A stretch of DNA of 64,000 nucleotides from Moringa oleifera (GCA_021397835.1 JAJFZO010000537.1:2480001-2544000); one strand, 5' to 3'; numbered from the stretch's first letter, positions 12,080 through 24,499 are shown. Numbers and translations: made by a program. The notes: generated by a model not told the origin, from the sequence alone.

Positions 12080-12970
12080 ATTAATACTTTTGCCTAACTC
12101 TATGCCTTCATTAAACCTTACTTTTTTGTTAATATGTCTTTGGCTTTGAATCATGACTTAGCTAAGTTCCACACGTCTTTGGAGATTATTAATTTTCATA
12201 AAATTATTGTTACCATTAAAACATCATATTATGTCATAAAAATATTGATTTTCTAAGCACTTAGTGATTTCACAAAGTTAATTATAAACTATACTTGAGA
12301 TGTAATCTAATAGTTGGGGAGGTTTTCTTCTATAAGCAACTTGAAATGATGTTTTTATATAGTCAAATACTAGTTGGTATTGGAATAATATTCAAAGCAA
12401 GAGAGAACTTAAGCTAACCTATCGATTATGAACTCATGAAGTAATGAAGCTGCACATCTAGTGTTTTGTTAATCACCTCATTTCATCTATTGGTGTGTGG
12501 AAGATCTAAAGTTAAAAGCACAAAATATAAACAAAAGAGCTCTTGTAAAAATCACTATAAAATTTAAGTCTTTATAAAAAAAAAAAAAGTTTGGGTACCC
12601 CTTGAAGTTTGAAGATGTAATAGCCTTGAAACTATTACCATACAAGTGAGGTAAGGAAACCAAATAAGCCTACTTTAATAACTTGTTCACCATAAGTGTA
12701 GTTATTTTATCATTTGAAATAGGCAAACCATCCAAAAATCCATGTTCATTTCTTGCCATATTTGTGTGAGAATAACAAGATGCTAAAATAAACATTACTC
12801 CATTTTGTGCCTGATAGAGATCATATTTTCAAATTAACTCCTTAATTTGTTTATGCATTTTCTTTTAATAAAAAACAACTGCCAATTAATTTATAGCATT
12901 TTGACGTAGTTTTTTTGTGTGCTTCCATAAAATTCTTTGATGATAATATTGATAAGATGGGAATTAGGTA
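12080..12970 (-). pseudogene. Ty3/gypsy integrase relic
   Basis: Read on the minus strand from about 12970 downward: a zinc-binding region with KEFYGST near 12935, a WQLFF-like block, and an IWQEMNMDFW segment near 12755 matching the start of the integrase core. Further on are a TPID-like block near 12500, a VFDYIKTSFQVAYRRKPP segment near 12365-12315 and a recognisable run-out of the integrase C-terminal domain. The wording resembles chromovirus-type Ty3/gypsy integrases. It is on the opposite strand from the pol relic at 4.65-6.83 kb, so it belongs to another element. Stops and frameshifts are frequent, and a poly-A run (about 12577-12588) lies inside it. Confidence 0.75.
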
Positions 12971-12979
12971 GTTTTTTTT

Positions 12980-14125
12980 TTCTAAAAAAAATTCACCGAT
13001 CTCTCTAACAGAAGATTTTGAAAAAATTAATTGAGATAACTCTTCGAGCTAATTATCTTAGATCAAAATTTTGGGTTATTAATCAAAAATCATATTCTAA
13101 CACACTAATAATAATGAAAAAAAAAAAGATGAATGATTTTGATCTGGTTATCAAGATTTTCACATACACATATTGTTTATTTAATGATAATAAGAAAATA
13201 CATAACATATAAGTTATATCTTAAAAGATTTTTGGCTTATTACAAATATTTCATATTAAATCTAATAAGCATACATTTGTATTTTGGACTTTAATTTTAA
13301 AAAATTTCTGTTGAACTCTCTTTTAAGTTATATAATGTTAATTTGGTGCTTTAGTAATAGATTATACCAGTAATTAATTAATAATTAATTTTATAAGATT
13401 AATGATGCATTAAACAAATAATAGAATTGTATAATATAATATTTTTGTAACATAGTTTAATTAAATTCATGATATCTAAATGAACAATTAAAAATTTGAT
13501 CAAGTAAATACAAAATATTAAATAAATAAAAATGATGAACTCGAAATTATTAAACAATTTATAGTTCATTCATTTCATTTGAGTATATTAGTTAATTTGA
13601 CATGAATATTAATCCATCAACAACTTCCAATATAGAATCAAAATTTCAATAATCAATATAGAAAATAAAATTAAAACTATATGCACTTTTCCATTTTAAT
13701 CTTGAAAAATCAATTGAAATAATTGTACCACCAATGTTTAATTTAGTTTTAGCTAGATTTTATTAAAAAATTGAAAATCAACGATATTCAATTTAAAATT
13801 TCATAGAACAAATTTTAACTTAATTTTTTTTATGAAAGTAGAAAAATATTAAAGCTATTATTATTAGATAATTTTATTATGATTAAAAATATTTTTTAAA
13901 TTTATATTATCAAAATTTTAAAATTTAAAAAAATAGATATGAATAAAAATTATTTAAATTAGAAAATATGACCTGAAGTATAATTTATCTAAATAAATTT
14001 GAAAGATTTTAATAAATAAAATATTATTAATATTTTATAATTATTTAAGTTAAAATATAAATTAAATCAGATTCAAATGTTTGGCATAATTGTTTTAATT
14101 TATAATTTAAAGGTTTTTAAATATT
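12980..14125. other. AT-rich intergenic DNA upstream of the fucosyltransferase gene
   Basis: Very AT-rich sequence dominated by A/T homopolymers and TTAATTAATAATTAAT-like motifs. No coding potential. It probably includes distal promoter or matrix-attachment-like sequence, which is inference from composition only. Confidence 0.45.
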
Positions 14126-14151
14126 TATATATATATATATATATATATATT
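14126..14151. repeat. (TA)n microsatellite
   Basis: Uninterrupted TA dinucleotide run about 250 bp upstream of the fucosyltransferase start codon. Confidence 0.95.
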
Positions 14152-14290
14152 TACTCAATTTTCAAATATAAAAAAGACTGTTATGTTTTAGTTTCTGTTA
14201 GTTTTGAATTATAATTTCCTTCTTCCCTTGCAGTGATCCTGTGGACAACTTCAAAGGTAGATTTCTCTTCCATCTCAGGTCAGGTGGCGC

Positions 14291-14305
14291 CACGTGATGA
14301 CGTGG
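14291..14305 (+). promoter_or_regulatory. G-box plus TGACGTGG bZIP-type site
   Basis: A perfect palindromic G-box, CACGTG (14291-14296), is followed one base later by TGACGTGG (14298-14305). Such paired ACGT cores are typical targets of bZIP and some bHLH factors. They sit about 100 bp before the start codon in a locally GC-richer patch, so they are probably in the core promoter or 5' leader. That they work is inference. Confidence 0.55.
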
Positions 14306-14401
14306 GAAACTTCTAAGTGAAACATTTATGATATTTTTCTGCTCTTTTGTTGTTCTGGCGTTCTTCATCTTCCTCCTCTAGTTCTTGTCTCTGCTACTTC
14401 A

Positions 14402-17400
14402 ATGGCGACGATTAACAAGCCCCTAAAGCCAAAAACGAAACCAGGATCTGCAGTTAAACTTGTTATGATCTCAATAATTATAATGGCATTGTTGTTCCTA
14501 TTTTCTTCCGTATTTTCCACGGCAGAGCTCACTGTAGCGTCTCAGAAAGCCCTGGGGTATTTGGTGAGATCCCAGAGAAGCAAGAGGCAACACACACTCT
14601 CTGAAAAGTACTTGTATTGGGGCAACAGAATTGATTGCCCCGGAAAGCACTGCGAGTCATGTGAGGGTCTGGGTCACCAAGAATCTAGTCTCAGGTGTGC
14701 CCTTGAGGAGGCTTTGTTCCTTAACAGGTAAATGGGTGCATATACTTGCCTTTTTTCTTTCTAAACATTGTTAAGCTTCGTTGCTCTCTTTGCTTGCTGG
14801 GCAAATATCGCTAAACGAGAGGGAACTAGATCGTCAAATTTCATCCTGTCTTTGGAGATCTGAATGACCGAATCTGAATCGTCATGCGACAATTCTCTTT
14901 ACTTCATTTTTTTTTTTTTTTTGGAAATTCAGTCGGCAAAGATGTAAGATTTGGATCTTATTCTCTTTTATGTATTGTATGCCTAACATACGGTTGTTGA
15001 GATTTTGCTCATTGCGCATTTTCTTGGGACATGAAATGAACCCTTTGAGGTAGCAATTGACTGACTTCACTTTCTTTATTTTTTGATTTTGGTTTGGTTC
15101 CACCTAGAGTCTGCCAATTGGAGCTTTGCACCTGCAGCTTGCTTCATGTGATCCTTAAGTTTTGTGCTCTGAGGATTTTTCTTCTGGAGACAACATATAT
15201 ATATATATATATATGAAAGAGAGAGAACTGATCACTATGGAATACTTGAAGGAGCTTGTACTTATACTTCTTGAAATTATGGATTTGGATTTGTCCTTGT
15301 TGTTTGATTTTGATTGTGGCAGTGATGTCCTGCTGGTACCTTATTTTGTGAATTTCCAGTGCTTTATACTACCTAGCTGAGCAGTTGAATTCATGCTGGG
15401 TTAACACTGAGTTCTGCACGAAGCTTGTGAAAAAAAGGGAGAATTATAAGATTTTCTCTTTTTTTTGGTTTCATTTTCTTGTTGCAGAACCTTTGTGATG
15501 CCTGCCAGGATGTGCATCAATCCAATACACAATAAGAAATGGATCCTTCATCAGTCTAACAATGCTAGTTCAGAGGAAAGGTGAACTAGTTGAAGCTTTT
15601 GCCTACTGATTGATGTTCATAATGCAAAGTTTTGTTTTTGGATATGTTATTTTCACATATTGGCCCCCTACTTTCCGATATTTATGTTCTCCTAGCTTCT
15701 AGGCCTCATAACAAGATAGGTTTTTAATTTGAGGCTTTCCTTTGCTTTAATCTTTTGTTAATATCTATATTTCTATTTGTTGACAAAAGAAGAGAAACAT
15801 ACAGTCTGATCTTCTTTCTTTTATTTGGTAGATGGTCAGCAAGCTCTTGTGCCATGGACTCTTTGTATGACATCGACCTTATATCTGAAACAGTACCAGT
15901 AATTTTGGACAATTCAAAAATGTGGCATGTTGTGCTATCGACAAGCATGAAGTTGGGAGAGAGAGGGATTGCCCACGTGGAAGGAGTTAGTCGGCTTGAT
16001 CTAAAAGAGAATAGTCGTTACTCAAATCTCTTGCTTATTAATCGAACTGCAAGTCCTCTATCATGGTAACTTAGGTGTATCTTTCTGTTGCCTTTCCCTT
16101 TCAAACTTGCTTGTTTGATGAGAGGCTGAATAAGCGGTACCAGCTGTAGTCATCTGGTGGTCATGTTATGTCTCTGGCACACATGTTTGCATGTGTGTGT
16201 TCATGCATGTGAATGTGTTTACTCATATTTGGAACTAACTAGTTGATTGTGTGAAAATAAAAATAGACATTTTTCTTTGTTGTCGCCCATCTTTTAACAT
16301 AGTTTGATTCTTTAGTCTTCCTATGAATTTACAATGCTCGAGATTTTCTAATTATTGGGTAGACCCTGTTCATCATTTTAATGCAGGTTTATGGAGTGCA
16401 AGGATCGAAATAATCACAGTGCTATAATGTTGCCATATTCGTTTCTTCCTTCAATGGCCGCAGATAAATTAAGAGGTGCAGCAGAAAAGGTTCTTGTTAT
16501 TTGACCACCTTAAGTTTTCTTTTCATACCTGTTTGGTTGTGTTGCATTTAGAGCTGATTATCTAGATAGTTTCATCTCCTCCCTCTGCTAGTCATGAAAC
16601 ATGGTTCTGGAACACTTGCCTTTTTGTCCAGCAGTGTTAAGCAAAAGAATCCATTAAAAGTTTTGTTTTCTTTCTAAAATTTAGTCTATGAATTTGGGTT
16701 ATATATGTTTCTAAGCCTTTTACTATGTTCTGGCTCTAGTAAGTTAAACCTTTAGATATGCCAGGAACCTTACACATACTGTTTGTAGATAACACTTAGA
16801 ATGTCTGTTTTCTTTTCATTTCTTTTTTTTGGTCCGTCTTGTGACACACTCTTGGAGGTGAGATAGAGGGAGAGGAAATGTTCTTTTTTTTTTTTTTTGA
16901 TGAGATGGTTAATGAGTAGGATGAATTTCTGAGATTGTTGTCCAGGGTATGGTAGAATCCATTTTTCAAGAGAACTTGTTAACTGCTGATAATGAAGTCA
17001 AAACTATTTTTGTGTACCTATCTTCTTGATACTTTTATCTGCTCTTTCGTAGGAAATGCTTTGGAGTAGATAGGCCCTAATTAGTTTCATGTTGACAGAT
17101 CAAAGCATTACTTGGTGAATACGATGCCATCCATGTCCGTCGAGGAGATAAAATAAAGACCAGGAAGGACAGGTTTGGTGTCCAAAGAAGTCTACATCCC
17201 CATCTGGATAGGGATACACGTCCGGAGTTTATCCTCCACAGAATTGAAAAGTGGGTTCCACCAGGACGAACTCTCTTTATTGCTTCAAATGAGAGGACAC
17301 CAAGTTTTTTCTCGCCTCTCTCACTCAGGTAAACATTTCTGGAAGTGATATAAGGTCTTCAATCATAGATCCTTTTTTCATGATTTTAGTGAAACTGGAA

Positions 17401-18385
17401 GGCCTGTCTATTTTTCAGGACCTAGCTGATTGAAATACCTTTTTTAGTTCTCTTGGATGTGAATTGCAAACATTAGGATTCTGTCTCGCATATATATGTC
17501 CAGGCATAACTAAATACAGGATTTCTCCATATACCGTTATTGCTTACTTGGGCATGAAGCATGATGTACTTTGCTTTAACTATGCTGTTCAAAAGATGAA
17601 AATGTCTTTGCTCAGCTGCAATAAGCCATGTGTCATGGACTCAGATCTTGCCTTGAATTGTAGAATTTTTTCAGTATATTGTTTGCTAATACATGTATAC
17701 ATGTATGAGTATACATATGTGTGTGTATATATAGTGTATATATGTGTTTCTTGGGGTTGAGGTAGAGGCAGGGGAGTAGGAGATTCTACTGGAAAATGCT
17801 TCAGTTATTGTCATATGGAATGTACTTTCTGGTGCAAGCAACAACAAAGCTTGACACACTGGAGACAGTTGAAGCAGCAGTGGTTGAGTTGGGATGATTT
17901 TGCTAAAATGGAGGAGCAATGTTTGAATTTTACTTGAAGAATATGTAGCCATAATTGGTTAGAATAGAGATGGGGATGGTGGTACCGTGTGATCTTTATA
18001 AAGATGGTGTTGGAAACTGGTGGTTTTTGTTGTATCATTATCATTAGCTCATGTTCTGCTTGTAAGTTATGTAGTCCACCTACCTTGGTTTTTGTATACT
18101 ATTCTTGAAACACGTAAATCTATAGATAAGCTAAGTTATATTTGGATGACTTACGATTGCAGGTACAAACTGGCCTATTCGTCAAACTACAGCGAGATCT
18201 TGGATCCCCTGATTGAGAACAATTACCAGTTATTCATGATTGAAAGGCTTATCATGATGGGGGCCAAAACATTCATAAGAACATTTAAGGAAGATGATAC
18301 AGATCTCAGCTTAACTGACGATCCAAAGAAGAACACCAAGATTTGGCAAATACCTGTTTATACCATGGATGGAGAAGCAAGCTGA
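14402..18385 (+). CDS. O-fucosyltransferase family protein, 402 aa, 6 exons
   Basis: Plant-type GDP-fucose protein O-fucosyltransferase domain protein, expected to be a Golgi or ER type II membrane glycosyltransferase that transfers fucose from GDP-fucose. Exons: 14402-14727, 15488-15580, 15832-16065, 16387-16489, 17099-17328, 18163-18385. All introns are GT-AG and the phases join into one frame ending in TGA. A short basic N-terminus is followed by a single membrane anchor (about residues 18-38). The lumenal domain starts with YLYWGNRIDCPGKHCESC, a Cys-rich block typical of this subgroup. HVRRGDK (residues 264-270) matches the conserved Arg-containing nucleotide-sugar motif, and FIASNER follows. 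The start is the first ATG after the G-box region and gives the anchor directly. It resembles the short Arabidopsis subgroup that includes At5g50420/At1g17270 (from memory, perhaps CAZy GT68). Acceptor substrate unknown. The gene looks intact. Confidence 0.93.
15195..15214. repeat. (AT)n microsatellite in intron 1
   Basis: A 20-base alternating AT run inside the first intron of the fucosyltransferase gene. Confidence 0.9.
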
Positions 18386-18850
18386 CTTTGCCTTACGAGG
18401 ATTACCTTTTTGTTATCAATCAGCTCATTACTTTTTCTGGCTATTGCATGGTTTCTTATGTTCAGATGATGACATGAGGATGCATTTACTTCGCGATGCA
18501 GGATCTTGTAGCTGGTGATGAAGAAATTGCAGTACTGAATGATCTGCAAGGGAAACTATGGGCTAAATAGTGGCATAGCGTTGTACCAATTTTTCAAATA
18601 TATGTTAGTTGTTTCATAAAGAAGTCATTGCTTTAATTATATGTTCTGAGATAGAGTATACAATCAAGGCCACCCCTGGTAAGTTGAGTTTGATAGGAGA
18701 TCCAGCTGAGTGCCATTTCTGCCTGTGTCCCCCTTGTAGATTGTAAAATCGAAAAAGGTAAATCATGGGATATATTTGGAGAGAAAGATGGGGGAAATGG
18801 GTTTCCCATTTGATGAAGTGTAATTTTTCTGGAAATGCAAATGTGCTCAG
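18386..18850 (+). other. 3' UTR region with a cryptic coding-like segment
   Basis: Sequence after the fucosyltransferase stop, still of gene-like composition until about 18850. At 18502-18570 a GCAG acceptor-like site is followed by 22 sense codons and TAG, reading DLVAGDEEIAVLNDLQGKLW and on. This could be an alternative last exon or chance. The main stop at 18383-18385 is preferred because exon 6 is open up to it. Confidence 0.5.
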
Positions 18851-19235
18851 GGTATTATGTTAACCGGGAGCCTTGATGCATCCTGTGATGGTGCAGGCTG
18901 CCTGCTTAGGCCTTGTGTTTGTATTTTCTTTCTTATTTTTGGTTTTTTAGAAAATGATTATGGAAAAGGACAAAAACACTGTTTATTTTTTTATAAGATA
19001 AGAAAATATAAAGTGAATAGAAAATATTTTTTTAATATTATAACTTTGTATGTTTTATTTATAAACATATTATCAAAAATAAAAAATTAAAAAATTAATG
19101 TTGTAATAATAAGAATAATTGATATATTTTAAAATGTCGAGTGATATTCTTAAGCATTTTAAGATATGAACAGGTTAGATTTTTATCATTCCAAGCACAT
19201 GAATGGACACTAGACGTCCAATTCCTTGAGAACGG
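18851..19235. other. AT-rich intergenic DNA
   Basis: Nothing coding recognised beyond a chance 77-codon frame. Confidence 0.4.
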
Positions 19236-19434
19236 TTTTGGTAAATAATAATTCTTTTAAAATTAAATGTAAAAATAAATTTTAAAAGTGATAGTAGATA
19301 TTTAGAGATTAAACAATATTATAAAATAATAACCATTTTGGTAAATAATAATTCTTATAAAATTAAATGTAAAAATAAATTTAAAAAGTGATAGTAGATA
19401 TTTAGAGATTAAACAATATTTTAAAATAATAAAA
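19236..19434. repeat. 100 bp tandem duplication
   Basis: Two adjacent units start with TTTTGGTAAATAATAATTCTT at 19236 and 19336, exactly 100 bp apart. They differ at only a few positions, so the duplication is relatively recent. Confidence 0.92.
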
Positions 19435-19439
19435 AATAT

Positions 19440-21055
19440 ATAATTTTAAAAAAAATGCACGCTTCCTTCTCGTAAAGTCGCATGCATGTCTTCCTGCTCA
19501 TTAGTATAGTCCTTAGCAAACAAGCGGGCCCAATTACACAAGGCTTATTGTCCAATTTGGTAAATCAAATCCATCCAAACATAACCCGGGACAAATCTAA
19601 ACTTGACATTTCGACCATGCCATTGATGATTATGGCTCAAGCATGTCCTAGTAAGGTGGTACGACATGAACTAATCGTGAATAAGCCTTTTAGATGTAGT
19701 AGGAAACACCTTGCATAGGCCTTTTCCGATGTTTTGTTAACCAACATTATATTTTTATCGATCTGAATGATCCTTTAAGTATCTGTTACCGTTAATGGCC
19801 TGATCTAGGGAATCCAAAACTTTTTAAGACTAGTTCATCGATTAAATAGGAACTCAGATTGTAGTCATCATCCTTCTGCATCTTCTACGCCTTAACTAAA
19901 AATCCCAATTACCCATATGGGCGATCGATCTTCTAATGAAGTTGATTGTCATTCCTTTGCAAGGATGGCAGAACCTTCCTTGGTCATTATCCCTTTGTTG
20001 AGAAGAGGGCTCCCTCTTTTCCATCTTATTCGATCTTTGATTTAATATCTTATTGCTCTAGCCTTTCTTTCGACTCTTGGGATTCCCGATATCCCCAATA
20101 TCTCCAATACTCCTTCAAGTTATGCATCATAGCATTCAACTCTTACACATGTTTTCATAGCAAGGCAAGCTGTAGCCTAGGAAAAAGCCTCGAATTCCCC
20201 TAAAAGAAATGAAAGTACCTCTTATGCCTTGGCTTCAAGGTAGCATTTTTCCTCAGCTGCTAACATGGGGAGACATGCGACCTTTCATTAACGTGTTCTT
20301 ATACATAACGTTAATATTACTCTAAATAGAACATAGTGAAGTAGCTTTCTCTCTTTCTTCCTTCCCTGTTGATCTTAGCTTAGCCAAAATCCCTTTTTTA
20401 GGCCTCAAACCCCACTTTCACACCAATTATGCCTCATTAACTCATTCTTATTTGGTTTTCTCAAAATGCCATGCCTCTATTATTTAGAGAATAAGAATGT
20501 GAACCATATCACACTTCTACCTCTAGAAATTCTTTTAAAAACATATGACGTAACAATGATTGTGCAAGATATATTAAACAAGTAAAGATGAATAGTACAT
20601 TCAAAGAAAAGCAAAAAAAAAAACTATGAGAACTGACATGGTGATCGCTAAGATCTTCTTTATTCACTCATAGAAATTTATGATACAAATAATTAAGTAG
20701 ATTAAACTGTAGCTATAATCCTTAAACCTTGTGTGCTGCACCTTTATTAACAACGCCTTAAGATTAAAAGAACTTTTCCTAAGAGAGCTTACTAATACTC
20801 AAGAACACTAAAGAAAAAGTTATTGAATGCTAGAAAGCAATTTTAGGTATAAAGAAAAATGAATTTGTGACGGTCTTTATACAATGAATTCTAGCTTTGT
20901 TTATAAGAAACATCTCAGGTAAAAACCCACAAAAAATTCAAAAATTTATTCAAAGAAGAAGGATCATGTGCCAATTAAGTAACTTTAAACAAAATGTCCA
21001 GTTAACGTGTACAAGCTTCTTGAAGCTTTATGATTCCTCCACTCTAAGTACCTAA
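19440..21055. other. unrecognised, retroelement-like composition
   Basis: GC content is higher than in surrounding spacer and there are short open frames on the + strand (19482-19718, 19946-20203). I recognise no domain. It is probably part of the retroelement complex that continues to 24 kb. Confidence 0.35.
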
Positions 21056-21059
21056 GTCC

Positions 21060-21350
21060 TTAAAGTCCGATGTGAGATTGATATCAATCATAATGGTTTT
21101 AAAATATTTAGGCTTGATGTGAGATTGGCATCAATTACATCTTTAGCAAAACTCTTTAATACTAACATAAGATTGATCATCAATAATCACCGACATACAT
21201 AATTATATCAAACTCAATATGAGATCATCATCAATCAACATTGATTTGTCACTAACACTCTCTAAAGCTTAATGTGAGATCTTTGTTAATCAATATCGAC
21301 TTGCCACAATCAAAGTTTTAAGAATGATGCAAGATCAATCATTAACCACC
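21060..21350 (+). repeat. degenerate ~50-55 bp tandem repeats, GAGATTGATATCAATC type
   Basis: About six imperfect units share a core like AATGTGAGATTGATATCAATCA, at about 21068, 21116, 21170, 21217, 21271 and 21327. Several cores are themselves short palindromes around GATATC. The array is not CRISPR-like because spacers and repeats both drift. Confidence 0.7.
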
Positions 21351-21379
21351 ATTTAGGTTACTTTATACATCATATGATG

Positions 21380-23155
21380 TCAAGTAATGTCTTATCTTTC
21401 CTATTATATGACACCATTAATAACCATACCAACGTATCGCATGTCGATTGGATCAACAATCATATCTCATACTGAGTCATGTATTATAGCCTTTTCATTC
21501 TCAAGTGTGCACACTTTGTCTTCACTTTTATCTCTTTCACATTTGCACTTCTACAACTCAACTCTTCACACTTTGGATGATTTTTCTCATTCTTTCTCTG
21601 ATATGCTTTCATTTTTGACTTCTTCTTTATTAAGAGCATGGATCACATTGAGTCTTCCATCCTTATCTAGAGTTCTTTAGATTAGATCAAGATAGAGTAC
21701 TCTTTTTCGAAACATGTTTGTATGGCTATCCCTCACCTTGCTGAATGCCATGGTCAAATAAATCTAGCCATATATGCTTTTTTGTAAAGTCTCTTTGAAG
21801 TGGCTTGAGGCTACCTTTTCACCTTTCGTTGTTATGGCTTGCTTTTGCTATAGCCTTTCTCCTTTATAGCTTTTTCTTAATGCTTAGCGAATTTTTTTGG
21901 CTTTTTTTCTCTAGGTGCATAAATCTATGTGTTCAAACTATTTTTAAAAAGAAAAATTTCCAAATTTTTAAAGTTCATTTGGAATAGAGGAGATGTTAAA
22001 GGTACTGTTCATAGCTTCTGGTATTTCATGGCTAAGTCTCCAAACTTTGTTTGACAGCATCTTGCCATAGTCGATTAAAGGCTGAAAAAATAAGTATTTT
22101 TGGACCTTTTGGAATGACCTATATCTCGATCTCACCATTTGAAAAATTTCTAATGCAGCCTATGTTTCTTGGAAAGAACTCTCTAATCGACTAAGACCTA
22201 TTATCATTTGATGTTAAATAATGTTAGGATTTACAACATCAAGCACTATCTGACATCCGATAAATTGAATACAACTTATAATATCGGTTCAAACTTCATA
22301 GAAAACTCCTTTTATGATCTCGATCTCACATGGACACCTAAAATGATCCAAGATCTAGACATAGATTCCTCTAGGAATCATTACTTAGAACATCCTCTGA
22401 ACCTTTTACTTATCTCACTTCTTGATGTTAAACTTTTTTCTCCCAATCTGAAAAACATCATCAACCATATTGCTTTTGAAAATCTATCACTGATCTCAAT
22501 TCTTCAAGTAAGTCACTTTTCTCTTTTCCTTCAAAAATTTTATGGCTCTACTTGTGGTATTGATTTGACTTCATCTTCCCAATGTGCAAATCTCGAAGAG
22601 ATGGCTGGTAATAGAAGGCTCATGGTGGTTTGCTCTATAGCTACATTAGGATTGCCTAGATCCCAACCCTAACAAACTTCTAATCCTATTCTTACCATAA
22701 ATTTTACTCCTGTCATGAGATTGGGATCAACTACCCAATCCTATGCCTTGACAATATGGATTGAGTAGCCAATCTCAATCTCAATTCAAGAAGAAATCAA
22801 TCAATGTCACATCAAAGTCTTCAACACAGCATGTTTAAGCTGTCATTAATTACTTTGATGTTAAGATTGAAGTCTTAACTGACATCATGTGTGAACCTTT
22901 GTTCGACAACATAGCAAACTGAGGCTCAATCGAAGCTAGCCACTCTTCAAACCCCTAATATGCAATACTTTAGATGAATATTATCTCACTTGGAAAGTTA
23001 AACTCACAAATGGTAATTGATTTGTTATGATTGCATAGGAGAAATTATGCAAGTTTATCATCCCAGGAGATTAGGAATGGCTATTGGGACTTGACAATAA
23101 CACCTTAGCAAATATGAGGATCTGCAATGTAAACGAGGTATGTTCTTTTTTATTT
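21380..23155 (+). other. unrecognised, short open frames
   Basis: Contains a 154-codon frame (22208-22672) and others (21387-21680, 21805-21987), none with a domain I can name. Position between repeat arrays and ahead of an accessory-ORF fragment suggests decayed retroelement interior. Confidence 0.35.
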
Positions 23156-23159
23156 TTTA

Positions 23160-23380
23160 TTTCGAAGTCCTTCAGATTATTATACCTAATCTCACATCAG
23201 TTGACTTGTGTGCTTTTTTAAATATCTGATATCATTATGCCTAATCTAACATCGATTTTCCTATTTTTCTCTTTGAACACCTGAGATCATCACACCAATC
23301 TCACATCGATTTACTTTGCTTTTTTTTTTTTGTGTAGGCATATAAGATTTGATCTAACATTGATATTTCTCTTATGCAGT
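23160..23380 (-). repeat. inverted-orientation relatives of the 21.06 kb repeat
   Basis: Three or four units carry TAATCTCACATCGAT-like cores (about 23190, 23240, 23303, 23351), spaced about 55-60 bp. The core is the reverse complement of the ATGTGAGATT core in the 21.06-21.35 kb array. Confidence 0.6.
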
Positions 23381-23389
23381 TGGCCGAGA

Positions 23390-23980
23390 AAGTGGCTTTA
23401 CTCTACGAGCGATATAAACTCATTAGCCCTTGACCCTTTTAATAAAAGAAACCAAAGCCACTAATAAATCAACTATCGATGTTATAGACCGAGCCAAAGT
23501 TCTAGCCTTACATGTGGAATAGCTAGAGATGATGATGGTAAAAATAATAATAAACAATTATTATAAGCTTAGACTCAACTAGCCAAAGCCCTATTTGAGA
23601 TCAATAGAAGGGTGCAATAGGTTATAGAAAAGGCTACTAAGTACCAACAACTAGTGGAAGACACTCGGGCCATATGCATCTTTGAGTATCTAGAAAGTAA
23701 GGCCTTTAATTCCAAAGTGGCAAAGGCGACTTTTAAGTTCTTGTCCCACCTAAGATAAGATGTCTTAAAACAAGTTCAATGACTTTACCTTGATCTTAAT
23801 CTAGGACCATTAAGAGGCAACGCAGCACCAATTGTCATAATGGCTGAGGAATACCTTGAGCCTCTAACTCCCACACTAGTCGAGATCCTAACTCCACTAG
23901 CACTAACTAAAGTCCTAACTTCACTAGCCACATTCCTAAATTAGCCTGTAGCCCTTTTTATGCTAACTCTTAAGAATATC
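23390..23980 (+). pseudogene. retroelement accessory ORF, C-terminal part
   Basis: Translation with a few frame changes gives helical sequence: an LAEKVALLYERY stretch near 23380, AKVLALHVE near 23495, then RAICIFEYLESKAF near 23665-23705. A LYLDLNLGPLRG C-terminal motif follows near 23785. The same (Y/F)xxLxL motif after a coiled coil closes the copies near 11.5 kb and at 26.85-27.4 kb. A short acidic and Pro/Thr-rich tail follows. Broken by stops. Confidence 0.55.
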
Positions 23981-24055
23981 TTAACTGATCTCACTTTAAC
24001 ATCAGTAACTTAACTCTTTTATACTTTTTATTTTTGAAATGGTTGATGTAACTTT

Positions 24056-24075
24056 TATATATATATATATATATT
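24056..24075. repeat. (TA)n microsatellite
   Basis: Short alternating TA run in a spacer. Confidence 0.85.
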
Positions 24076-24499
24076 AATGAAAATTTGATATTTCTTTTTC
24101 ACACTTTCATCTTAACTTCATCGAACCAATTCTAACTTTATAACATAGTCCAATCAAGATCTTAGTTCACATCAGTCACTAAAACTTTTAAGAGTATACT
24201 AGACTTGATCTTAGATATTCCTCGATTTACACCAGGTTCTCACTTAGAAATTTTCAAAATAAAGTAATCCCGATCTTAGATTTTTCCTCATCAACACCTA
24301 GTTCTAACTTAGAAATTTCCTGCCAATATTCCACCTTTAAAATAAAATTTCTTTAAGGGTAAAATTAAGTGTTTACAACTATCATTCTGTATGCATTTTT
24401 AAGGATCAAAGATAAGATAAAGATTTCAAACCCTAATTTTGTTCCTATATTGTGAATTTTTGCACTTTTTTCTTTTGAAAAACATCTTTTATTAGATCT

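Noticed and set aside
17464..18044. Open frames on both strands in intron 5 of the fucosyltransferase gene
   Set aside because: Entirely intronic with flanking splice sites that join conserved exons. No domain similarity.
22208..22672. 154-codon plus-strand frame
   Set aside because: Longest single unassigned frame in the spacer, but with no recognisable domain and retroelement-like surroundings. Kept only as part of an unrecognised stretch.
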